Positions 25,295-33,935 of a stretch of 35,670 nucleotides of DNA are shown in pieces. The position numbers and the translations under genes were made by a program. Below the pieces are notes generated by a model. It ran no database searches. It saw only the letters and a list, made by a program, of their open reading frames with translations, and had not been told where the DNA came from. The stretch lies in contig DXCD01000232.1 in NCBI GenBank assembly GCA_019116185.1, forward strand, positions 1 through 35,670, given 5' to 3'. Each line of letters opens with the position of its first letter. Position 1 is the stretch's first letter. Source of the DNA: Candidatus Mediterraneibacter stercorigallinarum (GTDB lineage: Bacteria > Bacillota > Clostridia > Lachnospirales > Lachnospiraceae).

Positions 25295-25305
25295 AGAACT
25301 GAAAA

Positions 25306-25809
25306 ATGAAAGTATTCAAACACATCAATGTGCATTTCATGGCACAGGCGGCGATGATCGCCGCGATCTATGTAGTGGTAACACTGCTTGGCGCATCTTT
25401 TTCATACGGAGAGGTTCAGGTACGTTTATCAGAGGCGCTGACCATTCTTCCGGTATTTACCCCTGCCGCGATCCCAGGATTATTTATAGGATGCCTTCTC
25501 AGCAATATCCTCGGCGGCTGCATCCTTCCGGATATTATCTTCGGAAGCCTCGCCACCCTGATCGGCGCGGTATTTACATGGACGCTGCGCAATAAAAGCA
25601 AATATCTGGCGCCACTTCCACCGATCATCGCAAATGTGCTCATTGTACCTTTTATATTGAAATATGGCTATATGTTGCCGCTTCCCATCCCGTTCATGAT
25701 GCTGACCGTAGGGATCGGAGAAGTGATTTCCTGCGGAGTGCTGGGGCTGATCCTGCATACAGCGCTTAGCAGATATAAAGGGCTGCTGTTTATAAAAAAC
25801 GCTCGGTAA
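25306..25809 (+). CDS. queT: QueT, ECF transporter S component for a queuosine precursor
   Basis: A 167-residue membrane protein with five or six helices. It matches the QueT family (COG4708): MAQAAMIAAIYVVVTLLGA, then EVQVRLSEALTILPVFTP, and IPGLFIGCLLSNILGGCILPDI. It binds preQ1 or a related precursor for an energising ECF module encoded elsewhere. The preQ1 riboswitch directly ahead confirms the assignment independently. AAAGGAG lies nine bases before the ATG. Confidence 0.95.
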   Translation: MKVFKHINVHFMAQAAMIAAIYVVVTLLGASFSYGEVQVRLSEALTILPVFTPAAIPGLFIGCLLSNILGGCILPDIIFGSLATLIGAVFTWTLRNKSKYLAPLPPIIANVLIVPFILKYGYMLPLPIPFMMLTVGIGEVISCGVLGLILHTALSRYKGLLFIKNAR

Positions 25810-25860
25810 ACGCAGCTGCAGTAACGGTCAGAAAACAATAAATGATTAAAAACGCTTCAT

Positions 25861-25913
25861 AAAAAATCCATCTGCCGGATAGGAATACTTCCTGTTCCCG
25901 CAGATGGATTTTT
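25861..25913. terminator. Bidirectional terminator between queT and the large membrane-anchored gene
   Basis: AAAAATCCATCTGC pairs with GCAGATGGATTTTT. T-runs are present on both strands, so it can end queT from the left and the minus-strand gene from the right. Confidence 0.85.
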
Positions 25914-25982
25914 GTATTATCAACATTTCACTTCTGTTTTCTTTTCATTCGCTCCTGATCCTTTATTCCGGTCTCTATGGCA

Positions 25983-28457
25983 TTACCGCACATATCCGAT
26001 CAAAATATTTCCGCCGCCCTGGATCATGCTCTCCATTTCACTTATTCCTACGGTATATGCGGACCCGCTGTCAGGATCAATATAGGTGATATCTGTCGTA
26101 CTGTATCCGGTCAGAAGCACCGCATGATCCGCTGATGTAAGGGCGATCAGCGGACATCCTCTGTTGATCACATACAGCACCTGGTCCAGGGTGCAGCCTG
26201 TCAGGTCAATCCGCTGTGCCTCATAGGACTCCATATACCGCTCGCACGCCTCAAGGGAGGTCTCTTCCCCTTCCTTTGCAAAGGCTGCTGCTTCTGTGGA
26301 ATATACCAGATCCCGGTTTCCTCGTTCCCATACATATGCCTGGCCGGAGGTAACGACCACGCCGGACACTTCCTCTGCCTTCTGAACAGCATCTGCCGCA
26401 CTGTCACACACAGCGGCCAGGCTGCCCATGCCGTACACATAGAATTTCTCCGCCCCGCTTTCCACGCCAAGGTCGATCTCCACAGGATCTTTCTGAGCCA
26501 CCTGATCTGTCTTTGACACGGACGGCTCTGTACCTTCTATACTATCTTCGAATGTCAGCCGTACCTGCCTGCCGTCAGAGTCCGCGCTGTACGTCTCCAG
26601 CGTAAGCTTCGTATCCCTGCGCTCCTCATTATTCGTGACATACTCCTGAGATGCCGCGGCATACCGGTCGCCATCCCGCTGCAGCCGGTCCAGTGTGAGA
26701 AGATTATTCTCGATCGTGACACCTGTAATATAGATTCCCTGATCCTCAAAAGAGTAGCTTGCCTCTTCCTTATTTCCGGAACTGCGGATCTCCACCTCGT
26801 ACATCGGAGAGATCCCGCCGCCTGTCGGGGAAATGCCCTCATCCTCTGATCTTGCCTTCCCATATACAAAATCACCGTTTATAAATCCTAATGGCCGTAC
26901 AGATTCTCCGTCCGCGGCTTCCACTGTATAGCCTTCTCCGCTCTGCAGATTCAGCACCTGTATTCCTGCGCCTGTACCAGACGTTTCTTCTGCATTCTCT
27001 CCGTCTGGCTGTGATCCGTCAGTCTGATATGCCAGCATACCGCCGTCATCCGAGAGCGCATACTGCCCCTCTTCCAGCCCTTCTGCCAGCACAGTCTGCT
27101 CTCCCTGTTCCAGATCGATCTGATACAGTGTTCCACCGGTAAGGACATAGAGCATATCCTGTCCCTGTGAATAGTACACCATCTTGCCCAGCTCTTCTTC
27201 CGCGATGGGGGCAGACTTTGTGCTGGAAATAAATGCCTTTTCTTCAACTGTCAGATCTTGTCTGTCAAAATAATAGATGGCCGCGCCTACTTCACCCTCA
27301 TGGATGCCGCGGTTCATATATCCATAGACTGCAAACGCTATACTGCCGTTGTTATCCATGCTTATGATGCGGACGGTATGATCCCGGTTCCGGCTCCGCA
27401 CGTCCGCTCCTTCCTGGTCGGAAAAGCTGAACACTTTGACCAGCTTAGCATCTTCTGTCTCATAGAGCCAGAGATTACGCCCCTGTACAAAGGCAGCGAT
27501 CGTGCCCTCTTCATTCGTCTCATACTGCATCTCGTCAGGAACGATCCCGAACTGGATGCCGTTTCTGCCAAATGCCTGGCTGCTTCCGTCAAAGACTTTT
27601 TCCAGTTCCCGGTTGTAATCCAGCATATAGACCGTTCCTTCCACATACCTGATGCGGAAAAATTCACTTACATTATATACTCCGGTTTCCCCGCTGTCGT
27701 CCGTGCACGCGGTCTGATATTCTGCCAGCAGAGAGGTATATACAGAATTACTCTCTTTAATCTCCCACACTACATCCCCAAGCACCTGGGGCTGCAGATC
27801 CCCCCACAGGATATGGGTGATATCTGAATGAATATTCACCGTCTGGTAAGTTGTATTATCGCTTTCTTCTCCGGGCTCCAGATAAACACCGAGCTCCGCG
27901 GATTCATCGCCTGCCAGGGCCTTTGCCTGGAAATCCTGCGCAAAAGCAAGACACTCTGTCACCGCCAGATCATCTGGCCTTATGATCCTCGTGTAATAAC
28001 TGACCGAACGGTCATCATTTGTTTCAAGTATCACTTTGAGCACCGCCTCCTGAAGCGGCTCGGTAAGTATATTTCCCAGCTGAAGTACTGCCGCCTCCCC
28101 CTCTGCCGGCAGTTCCGCCTCACCTTCTTTATACTTCTCTTCGCCGTCCAAAGAGTATACTTCATACCGGATTCCGCTGACCGTGCTGCTGCCTTCTTCC
28201 AGGTTCATGGACAGAGTTCCGTCCTCGCCCAGCGGAGTAATGGTATCCCGCATTGCCGGGATCTCCATATCCTTCACGTATCCGGAGAGCGGATTAACCT
28301 GGTTCCCGTTCACAAGGAATGATATCCTTGGAATTGTCGGAGCCCCCATATCTACAATCTCGTCTTCTGTTCCCCTGTTTATGACCAGGCTGCTGATCAC
28401 AAGCGCCGCGGCAAATATGATCACCAGCACCCCTGCTTTGATTAGCCTTCTTTTCAT
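25983..28457 (-). CDS. Large membrane-anchored extracytoplasmic protein with C39-like C-terminus
   Basis: An 824-residue protein with an N-terminal membrane anchor (AGVLVIIFAAALVISSLVI, residues 8-26); the rest should be outside the cell. A middle region of about residues 260-660 has repeated short strand pairs (for example GRNLWLYETEDAKLVKVFSF, AIYYFDRQDL, QDMLYVLTGGTLYQIDLEQG) suggesting a beta-propeller. The last ~75 residues (DLTGCTLDQVLYVINRGCPLIA to YIDPDSGSAYTVGISEME) resemble the back half of a C39-like papain fold, with His in DHAVLLTGY. A clear catalytic Cys motif is not seen, so it may bind rather than cut. It begins two bases after the methyltransferase gene. Function is unknown. 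Confidence 0.7.
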   Translation of the reverse strand: MKRRLIKAGVLVIIFAAALVISSLVINRGTEDEIVDMGAPTIPRISFLVNGNQVNPLSGYVKDMEIPAMRDTITPLGEDGTLSMNLEEGSSTVSGIRYEVYSLDGEEKYKEGEAELPAEGEAAVLQLGNILTEPLQEAVLKVILETNDDRSVSYYTRIIRPDDLAVTECLAFAQDFQAKALAGDESAELGVYLEPGEESDNTTYQTVNIHSDITHILWGDLQPQVLGDVVWEIKESNSVYTSLLAEYQTACTDDSGETGVYNVSEFFRIRYVEGTVYMLDYNRELEKVFDGSSQAFGRNGIQFGIVPDEMQYETNEEGTIAAFVQGRNLWLYETEDAKLVKVFSFSDQEGADVRSRNRDHTVRIISMDNNGSIAFAVYGYMNRGIHEGEVGAAIYYFDRQDLTVEEKAFISSTKSAPIAEEELGKMVYYSQGQDMLYVLTGGTLYQIDLEQGEQTVLAEGLEEGQYALSDDGGMLAYQTDGSQPDGENAEETSGTGAGIQVLNLQSGEGYTVEAADGESVRPLGFINGDFVYGKARSEDEGISPTGGGISPMYEVEIRSSGNKEEASYSFEDQGIYITGVTIENNLLTLDRLQRDGDRYAAASQEYVTNNEERRDTKLTLETYSADSDGRQVRLTFEDSIEGTEPSVSKTDQVAQKDPVEIDLGVESGAEKFYVYGMGSLAAVCDSAADAVQKAEEVSGVVVTSGQAYVWERGNRDLVYSTEAAAFAKEGEETSLEACERYMESYEAQRIDLTGCTLDQVLYVINRGCPLIALTSADHAVLLTGYSTTDITYIDPDSGSAYTVGISEMESMIQGGGNILIGYVR

Positions 28458-28459
28458 TC

Positions 28460-29653
28460 TTAGCTGTTCTCCCCTTTATTTCCGAGCAGCCGCCCCAGTG
28501 TAGGGCTGACTCCCAGAAATTGTATACATTTTTTTATTTCTTCAGCTGCTTTTTCATTTTCTTTTCCACTTTTAACCGCCCTGATCAAAATATTCTTCGG
28601 CGTGTGCTCCATGTCAATAAACTCAAGCACCTGCGTCTCATACCCCACGCTCTCCAGATATTTTGCCCGGAGGCCGTCAGTGGCAAGAGCAGCAAACCGC
28701 TCCCGCAAAAGCCCGTAATCCATAACCGGCGCCAGACAGGATTCACGTTCTGTCTGCTCCTTCGTCTGTTCCCGGTCTTCTGCAAACTGGGCATTCAGCT
28801 CATGCTGGCAGCACGGGACAGAAAGGATCACCTCCGCGCCCCAGCCCACTGCCTTTGCCAGCGCATAGTCTGTCGCCGTATCGCAGGCATGAAGCGTGAC
28901 CACCATGTCTACCTGATCCACACCGTCATAATCCGCGATATCACCTTCCAGGAAGGTCAGCTTCTCATAGCCATACTTCTTCGCCAGCTTCCCGCAGTGC
29001 GCGATGACCTCACTCTTCAGGTCCAGTCCGATAATACGTATGTCATATCCCTTAAGATCATGCAGATAATAGTACATGGCGAATGTGAGATATGATTTCC
29101 CGCATCCAAAGTCAAGGATCGTAAGCTCCCGGCCTTTATCAAGCCTGGGCAGGATATCTTCGACAAATTCCAGGAAACGGTTGATCTGGCGGAACTTGTC
29201 TGTCTTTGTCCGCACGATCTTCCCCTCTTCCGTCATGACCCCCAGGTCCTGCAGAAACGGAACCGGTATCCCTTCTTCCAGAATATAATGCTTCTTCCTG
29301 TTGTGGGAGCGGTCCGCGGGCGCCGCCGCTTTCTGTCTCCGTTTCCGTTTAATTGTCACCTTCCCTTTTTTGCTCACCAGCACCGTACACTCCTCCTGTA
29401 CGGTCTCGATCTGCATCTGTCCGAACTGCCCCATGTATTCCGTGAGCCTCCGGCATGCATCTGTCCCTGACAGGTTCTCATGGAACGCCTGCGTCCTGGT
29501 AAAGGATTCCAGTTGAAAGAACAGCTCCCCTTTCTTTTCAAGGGGACGTGCCTTTATCTTTATTATGCCCGTCTTGTCCCGCGGATTACTAATGACCGCG
29601 CGGATGAAATCTATATTCAGGATTTCCGTCAATAACCGTGAAATCTCCTCCAT
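28460..29653 (-). CDS. SAM-dependent methyltransferase (Methyltransf_32 type)
   Basis: A 397-residue protein. The N-terminal 125 residues are a basic domain of unknown role ending in KRKRRQKAAA. The methyltransferase core has the SAM-binding motif ILDFGCGKSYLTFAMYYYL, motif II IIGLDLKSEVIAHC, and VTLHACDTATDYALAKA, as in the Methyltransf_32/GSTCD-like group. The substrate is probably RNA or protein, but unproven. The ATG at 29653 is preferred to a TTG nine bases upstream. It is co-transcribed with the membrane-anchored gene downstream. Confidence 0.85.
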   Translation of the reverse strand: MEEISRLLTEILNIDFIRAVISNPRDKTGIIKIKARPLEKKGELFFQLESFTRTQAFHENLSGTDACRRLTEYMGQFGQMQIETVQEECTVLVSKKGKVTIKRKRRQKAAAPADRSHNRKKHYILEEGIPVPFLQDLGVMTEEGKIVRTKTDKFRQINRFLEFVEDILPRLDKGRELTILDFGCGKSYLTFAMYYYLHDLKGYDIRIIGLDLKSEVIAHCGKLAKKYGYEKLTFLEGDIADYDGVDQVDMVVTLHACDTATDYALAKAVGWGAEVILSVPCCQHELNAQFAEDREQTKEQTERESCLAPVMDYGLLRERFAALATDGLRAKYLESVGYETQVLEFIDMEHTPKNILIRAVKSGKENEKAAEEIKKCIQFLGVSPTLGRLLGNKGENS

Positions 29654-29735
29654 AAAAATCAAACTCCATTCCGGCTGTATACTGACCAGCCTGTATTTTT
29701 ACACCATTGTAAAACAAAAGTATTCCCGGTGCAAG

Positions 29736-29780
29736 AAAAAGACACCATCCCCGGCTTATATATCTGCCGCTGACAGTGTC
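29736..29780 (-). terminator. Terminator of the nad operon
   Basis: On the minus strand GACAC and GTGTC close a stem containing GGC/GCC, followed by TTTTTCTT. It stands 25 bases after the niaR stop. Confidence 0.75.
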
Positions 29781-29804
29781 TCATTCCTTTAGATACTCAA
29801 ACCC

Positions 29805-30329
29805 CTATGCTCTTTCTCTGTTCTCCTCTACGAGAAATCCTTTCTCCTCCAGCATTTCCCCGATCATATCCAGCGTCTCCTCGCTGTCCGCCTCCACGGT
29901 ATGATAATGGTATCCTGAAGTAATGTTTTTAAGCGGGCTGGATTTCCCGCTCTCCAGATCCCTGAGAAATTCCGTCACCCTGCGCCTGGAGCTGATGTTT
30001 AATTCTGCCTCCAGATGTCCGTACACTCTGTGGCTGACCATCACATTGCGCACACGGCCTCCCAGATCTACGATGGAGTTCAGCTCTTCCTCCACCTGCT
30101 CGTCTGTGTGTTTCACCTTAAAGACCCGCGCCACAGAGTGAGGCTCATTGATAATATATCCTCTGTTGGTGGAGAGGATGTCATGCCCTGCCGCGCGGAT
30201 CAGCGCAATATCCTGCACGATCACCTGGCGGCTCACATCATACGACTCTGCCAGCTTCTTCCCTGACACAGGGACCGCGCTCTCCCTGATCTGCTCTATG
30301 ATCGCTTCTCTTCTCTCAGCGCCTGTCAT
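29805..30329 (-). CDS. niaR: NiaR, niacin-responsive repressor of NAD synthesis
   Basis: A 174-residue regulator: N-terminal helix-turn-helix (AIIEQIRESAVPVSGKKLAESYDVSRQVIVQDIALI) and the C-terminal 3H domain with conserved His in MVSHRVYGHLEAEL and GYHYHTVEA, which bind nicotinic acid through a metal. AAGGAGG sets the start at 30329. Last gene of nadA-nadB-nadC-niaR, so it should be autoregulated through the promoter before nadA. Confidence 0.92.
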   Translation of the reverse strand: MTGAERREAIIEQIRESAVPVSGKKLAESYDVSRQVIVQDIALIRAAGHDILSTNRGYIINEPHSVARVFKVKHTDEQVEEELNSIVDLGGRVRNVMVSHRVYGHLEAELNISSRRRVTEFLRDLESGKSSPLKNITSGYHYHTVEADSEETLDMIGEMLEEKGFLVEENRERA

Positions 30330-30393
30330 CCGTCTTCCTCCTTCTAATATACAAATGCATAGGCCGCTTACTTCCGCCTCATGTCTCATTCTG

Positions 30394-31245
30394 TTATACA
30401 GCATGAAGGTTTTTCATGGAAATGTCAAGTATCGGAGCAGAATGTGTCAGCGCCCCGCTTGAAATATAATCCACCCCGATCTCTGCCAGCCCGGCGATAT
30501 TCTCTTTCGTCACATTACCCGAGCACTCGGTCTGCGCGCGCCCGTCAATGATGCGGGCTGCTTCTCTCATCTCTTCCGGGGACATATTGTCAAGCATAAT
30601 GATATCCGCTCCTGCCTCCACAGCCTCCCGGACCATGTCAAGATTCTCGACCTCGATCTCAATCTTCCTCACAAAAGGAGCATACTCTTTTGCCATCCTG
30701 ACCGCCCGGGCGACTCCGCCTGCTGCCCCGATATGATTATCTTTCAGCAGGACACCGTCGGACAGATTATATCTGTGATTATACCCGCCGCCCACACGCA
30801 CTGCATACTTCTCGAAGATCCGCATATTGGGCGTTGTCTTTCTGGTATCCAGAAGCTTTGTGCCGGTTCCTTCCAAAAGCTTTGCCACAGAGCGGGTATA
30901 GGTCGCGATCCCGCTCATTCTCTGAAGATAGTTCAGCGCCACTCTCTCTCCAGAAAGAAGGATCCGGATATCGCCCATAACCCTGCCCATGAGCTGGCCC
31001 TTTTTCACTTCATCTCCATCTTTGCAATAGAACTCTGCCTCCGTCTCCCCGTCAAGAAGCTGAAATACTCTTTGGAACACATCAAGCCCGGCAATCACGC
31101 CGTCTTCCTTGCAGATCAGATCCACCTGTCCTCTGACCGCCTCCTTCATCACTGCGTTCGTGCTTACATCCTCGCTTGAAATATCTTCCTTCAGCGCCTC
31201 CAGGATCAGATGATCCGCCTGGAGCGTCATTGTAATCTGATTCAT
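30394..31245 (-). CDS. nadC: Quinolinate phosphoribosyltransferase (nicotinate-nucleotide pyrophosphorylase)
   Basis: Converts quinolinate and PRPP to nicotinate mononucleotide; 283 aa, normal. Motifs: ERVALNYLQRMSGIAT, LDTRKTTPNMRIFEKYAVRVGGGYNHRYNLSD (substrate-binding Arg and His), IEIEVENLDMVREAV and IMLDNMSPEEM, ending with the conserved ECSGNVTKENI and YISSGALTHSA. GGGAGG precedes the ATG, which overlaps the nadB stop by four bases. Confidence 0.97.
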   Translation of the reverse strand: MNQITMTLQADHLILEALKEDISSEDVSTNAVMKEAVRGQVDLICKEDGVIAGLDVFQRVFQLLDGETEAEFYCKDGDEVKKGQLMGRVMGDIRILLSGERVALNYLQRMSGIATYTRSVAKLLEGTGTKLLDTRKTTPNMRIFEKYAVRVGGGYNHRYNLSDGVLLKDNHIGAAGGVARAVRMAKEYAPFVRKIEIEVENLDMVREAVEAGADIIMLDNMSPEEMREAARIIDGRAQTECSGNVTKENIAGLAEIGVDYISSGALTHSAPILDISMKNLHAV

Positions 31246-32732
31246 GCTATATCCTCCCTTTCCCGTGTATCATCCGATGTTTCCATATATTCTGTGTCCG
31301 TTTTTCCCTGTCTCCGGAACTGTTTCCCCGACTGTCCGCGCGTATCCTCACTTATCCATCCTCTGTCTTTGCAGATCTTATCAGCCGCCCGTCCCGCGAA
31401 CACAAGGCTCTCCAGGAGTGAATTGCTTGCCAGCCGGTTCGCCCCGTGCACGCCGTTGCAGCTCGTCTCTCCTGCCGCGTACAGATGCTCCATGGAGGTC
31501 CTGCTGTCGCTGTCCACCCAGATGCCGCCCATGAAATAATGCTGAGCGGGCACTACGGGGATCGCCTCTTTTGTGACGTCGAACCCTTCTTCCAGACAGT
31601 GCTGATAGATATTCGGGAAATGCTTCAGGATCTTTTCTTTCTCTATATCCTTCATGGACAGCCACACATGGTCTGTTCCGTCTTTTTCCATCTGTTCCCG
31701 GATCGCCGCGGTCACCACGTCGCGGGGGAGCAGTTCGTTGACAAACCGCTCTCCGTTCTTATTGAGAAGGACCGCGCCCTCTCCCCGGACAGACTCCGAG
31801 ATCAGGAATCTCCGTCCCGGCTTCCTGGAATACAATGTAGTAGGATGAATCTGCACATAGTCCAGATGTTCCAGACGGACGCCGTGCTTCTTCGCGATCA
31901 CCAGCGCGTCCCCCGTCAGATGCGGGAAATTGGTAGAATGCTTATATCTGCCGCCGATCCCGCCGCTGGCAAGAATGGTATCCTTCGCATAGATCTTGAT
32001 CGTCCCGCCTGCCTGTACAGCGCTGTCTCTGTCCGCTGTAGTGCCGGCCGCTGCCCTTCCGTCTGTCGGCTGACCGTCTTTTCCGACTTTTTGGGCAATG
32101 ATCCCCGTGCATTTTCCATCCCTGACAATGATGTCTGTCATTGCAGTGTACTCCCAGATCTCCACGTGATCAAGCTCACGCACCCGTGCAAGGAGCCTGC
32201 TGGTGATTTCTTTTCCTGTAATGTCCTCGTGGAAAAGTATTCTCGGCCTGGAATGGGCGCCTTCCCTTGTAAACGCATATCCCTTCAGCAGCCCTTCTTT
32301 TTCCGTATCCTGATCTGTATCCCCGGATACCTGCTGACCCGCCGGATGTCCGGCAGCCTCATCCGGATGCACGGCGGCCGCGGCCGGATTTCCTTCTGCC
32401 GGCTGCTCCGCCGCCCTCTGAAACTCCACGCCGTATCCGATCAGATCCCCTATTACCGCCTGGGAGCTGCGGATCATAATATCCACGGATTCCTTCCGGT
32501 TCTCATAATGCCCGGCCCGCATCGTGTCTTCAAAATAGCTGTCATAATCCGCTTCATTTCTGAGGACACAGATACCGCCCTGGGCGAGAAATGAATCACT
32601 GCTCTCCACATCTGATTTTGTGATCATGATGATCCTTTTGTCCCGGGGCAGATTCAGGGCGCTGTAAAGCCCTGCCACCCCGGTGCCCACGATCACCACG
32701 TCTGCATATTCTTCTCTTTCTGCTGTTCCCAT
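31242..32732 (-). CDS. nadB: L-aspartate oxidase
   Basis: Oxidises aspartate to iminoaspartate with FAD; 496 aa. The FAD site is VVIVGTGVAGLYSALNL; SFLAQGGICV and the active-site AHSRPRILFHED follow, and FAD-binding GANRLASNSLLESLVFAGRAA lies near the end. Two inserts break the usual spacing: about residues 107-147 and 217-242, both rich in Ala, Gly, Asp and Gln. After residue ~460 only a hydrophilic tail of about 35 residues remains, so the C-terminal helical domain of longer homologues is missing, as in some clostridial NadB. Start codon ATG with a modest GAGG site. Confidence 0.93.
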   Translation of the reverse strand: MGTAEREEYADVVIVGTGVAGLYSALNLPRDKRIIMITKSDVESSDSFLAQGGICVLRNEADYDSYFEDTMRAGHYENRKESVDIMIRSSQAVIGDLIGYGVEFQRAAEQPAEGNPAAAAVHPDEAAGHPAGQQVSGDTDQDTEKEGLLKGYAFTREGAHSRPRILFHEDITGKEITSRLLARVRELDHVEIWEYTAMTDIIVRDGKCTGIIAQKVGKDGQPTDGRAAAGTTADRDSAVQAGGTIKIYAKDTILASGGIGGRYKHSTNFPHLTGDALVIAKKHGVRLEHLDYVQIHPTTLYSRKPGRRFLISESVRGEGAVLLNKNGERFVNELLPRDVVTAAIREQMEKDGTDHVWLSMKDIEKEKILKHFPNIYQHCLEEGFDVTKEAIPVVPAQHYFMGGIWVDSDSRTSMEHLYAAGETSCNGVHGANRLASNSLLESLVFAGRAADKICKDRGWISEDTRGQSGKQFRRQGKTDTEYMETSDDTREREDIA

Positions 32733-32771
32733 TTCTGTTCTGCCTCTTTTCTTCTATACCTGCCGGCTTGT

Positions 32772-33677
32772 TTACCTGGCCAGCTCAAGCATCCGTTCCA
32801 GAGCCTTCTTTGCCTCTTTGCGGACAAGATCGCTCACCGTCACTTCATTCTCTCCGGTCTTCAGCACATGAAGCACCTTCTCAAGAGTGACCGTCTTCAT
32901 ATCCCGGCACACAGGTTCTGTATCCGTAAAATAAAACCGCTTCTCCGGATACCTTTTTTCCAGTTCATATCTTACGCCGTTTTCTGTGCAGACGATAAAT
33001 TCACGCGCGCTGCTCCTGCCTGCATACTGAATAATGCCCGAGGTGCTCCCCACATAATCTGACATCCGGCAGAGTTTTTCCGGACATTCCGGGTGGGTAA
33101 GTACTTCTGCGTCAGGATGCGCGGCTTTTGCGTTCTCGACCTCAACCAGGGACATCTGCTCATGGACCGGACAGAATCCTTCATTAAAGATAACATGCTT
33201 CTCCGGCACCTGCTCTGCCACGAACCGCGCCAGATTCCTGTCCGGGATAAAGAAAATATTCCTGTTCGGCAGCGCTTTCACAATGCCCACTGCATTGGCA
33301 GAAGTAACACATACATCCGAATGCCGTTTCAGCTCCGCAGTGGAATTAATATAGCAGACAACAGCCAGATCCTCATACTCTTCCCTCATACGCCGGATCG
33401 TCTCCGCATCCGCCATGTGCGCCATAGCGCAGTCCGCCCGCGCGTCCGGCATGAGCACCTTCTTCTCCGGATTCAGGATCTTCGCGCTCTCTCCCATGAA
33501 GGACACGCCGCAGAACACGATGGTCTGCTGCCCAAGCCCTGCCGCGGCTTTGCTCAGATAAAAAGAATCCCCTATATAATCTGCGATTTCCTGCACTTCC
33601 GGGGGCACGTAATAATGCGCAAGGATCACTGCATTTTTCTCCTGTTTCAACTGTTCGATCTCATCTCTGACTGTCAT
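32772..33677 (-). CDS. nadA: Quinolinate synthase (4Fe-4S)
   Basis: Condenses iminoaspartate with dihydroxyacetone phosphate to quinolinate; 301 aa. Motifs: AVILAHYYVPPEVQEIADYIGDS at the N-terminus, VFCGVSFMGESAKIL, MPDARADCAMAHM, HPECPEKLCRMSDYVGSTSGII, and DTEPVCRDMKTVTLE; cysteines in these segments supply the Fe-S cluster. GAGGTG before 33677 sets the start; an ATG seven codons upstream is less likely. First gene of the operon. Confidence 0.96.
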   Translation of the reverse strand: MTVRDEIEQLKQEKNAVILAHYYVPPEVQEIADYIGDSFYLSKAAAGLGQQTIVFCGVSFMGESAKILNPEKKVLMPDARADCAMAHMADAETIRRMREEYEDLAVVCYINSTAELKRHSDVCVTSANAVGIVKALPNRNIFFIPDRNLARFVAEQVPEKHVIFNEGFCPVHEQMSLVEVENAKAAHPDAEVLTHPECPEKLCRMSDYVGSTSGIIQYAGRSSAREFIVCTENGVRYELEKRYPEKRFYFTDTEPVCRDMKTVTLEKVLHVLKTGENEVTVSDLVRKEAKKALERMLELAR

Positions 33678-33765
33678 ATGTACACCTCTTTTTCTCACTG
33701 TTCTCCCGGAGTTTTCCGAACTCGCAGTTCCATTTCCTGTTCTCCGGTCTCAGCCCATGGTGCTC

Positions 33766-33810
33766 ATTATAGCACCTGTATTTACATGTGACAAGACACC
33801 TGAATTTACA
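33766..33810 (-). promoter_or_regulatory. nad operon promoter with candidate NiaR sites
   Basis: Minus-strand TTGTCA (33794-33789), exactly 17 bases, TATAAT (33771-33766). The direct repeat CACC-TG-(T/A)-ATTTACA occurs at 33773-33786, inside the spacer, and at 33797-33810, just upstream of the -35; the period is 24 bases. A repressor bound here would block RNA polymerase. NiaR, encoded in the operon, is the obvious candidate; its exact consensus was not checked. Confidence 0.75.
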
Positions 33811-33852
33811 AAAACTTTACTATTGGATCCCTCTCTTTTGTCACTATTGCGC

Positions 33853-33912
33853 AAAAAGACAGCCGCACCGGCTGTGCTCCCTTCCGGAAGCAGAGCGCCG
33901 ATGCAGCTGTCT
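33853..33912 (-). terminator. Terminator of the NYN-LOTUS gene
   Basis: On the minus strand AGACAGC (33912-33906) pairs with GCTGTCT (33863-33857), with further inner pairing, and then TTTTT. It stands 23 bases after the stop codon of the gene. Confidence 0.75.
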
Positions 33913-33935
33913 CGCATTTCCAATATTTGTTCTTC

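Noticed and set aside
25024-25302. 92-codon open frame before queT
   Set aside because: It crosses the promoter, both leader hairpins and the preQ1 aptamer. The repeated residues in its translation only reflect the duplicated RNA segments.
30394-33677. Long plus-strand open frames opposite nadA, nadB and nadC
   Set aside because: The minus-strand genes match well-known enzymes over their full length; the opposite frames lack ribosome sites and family patterns.
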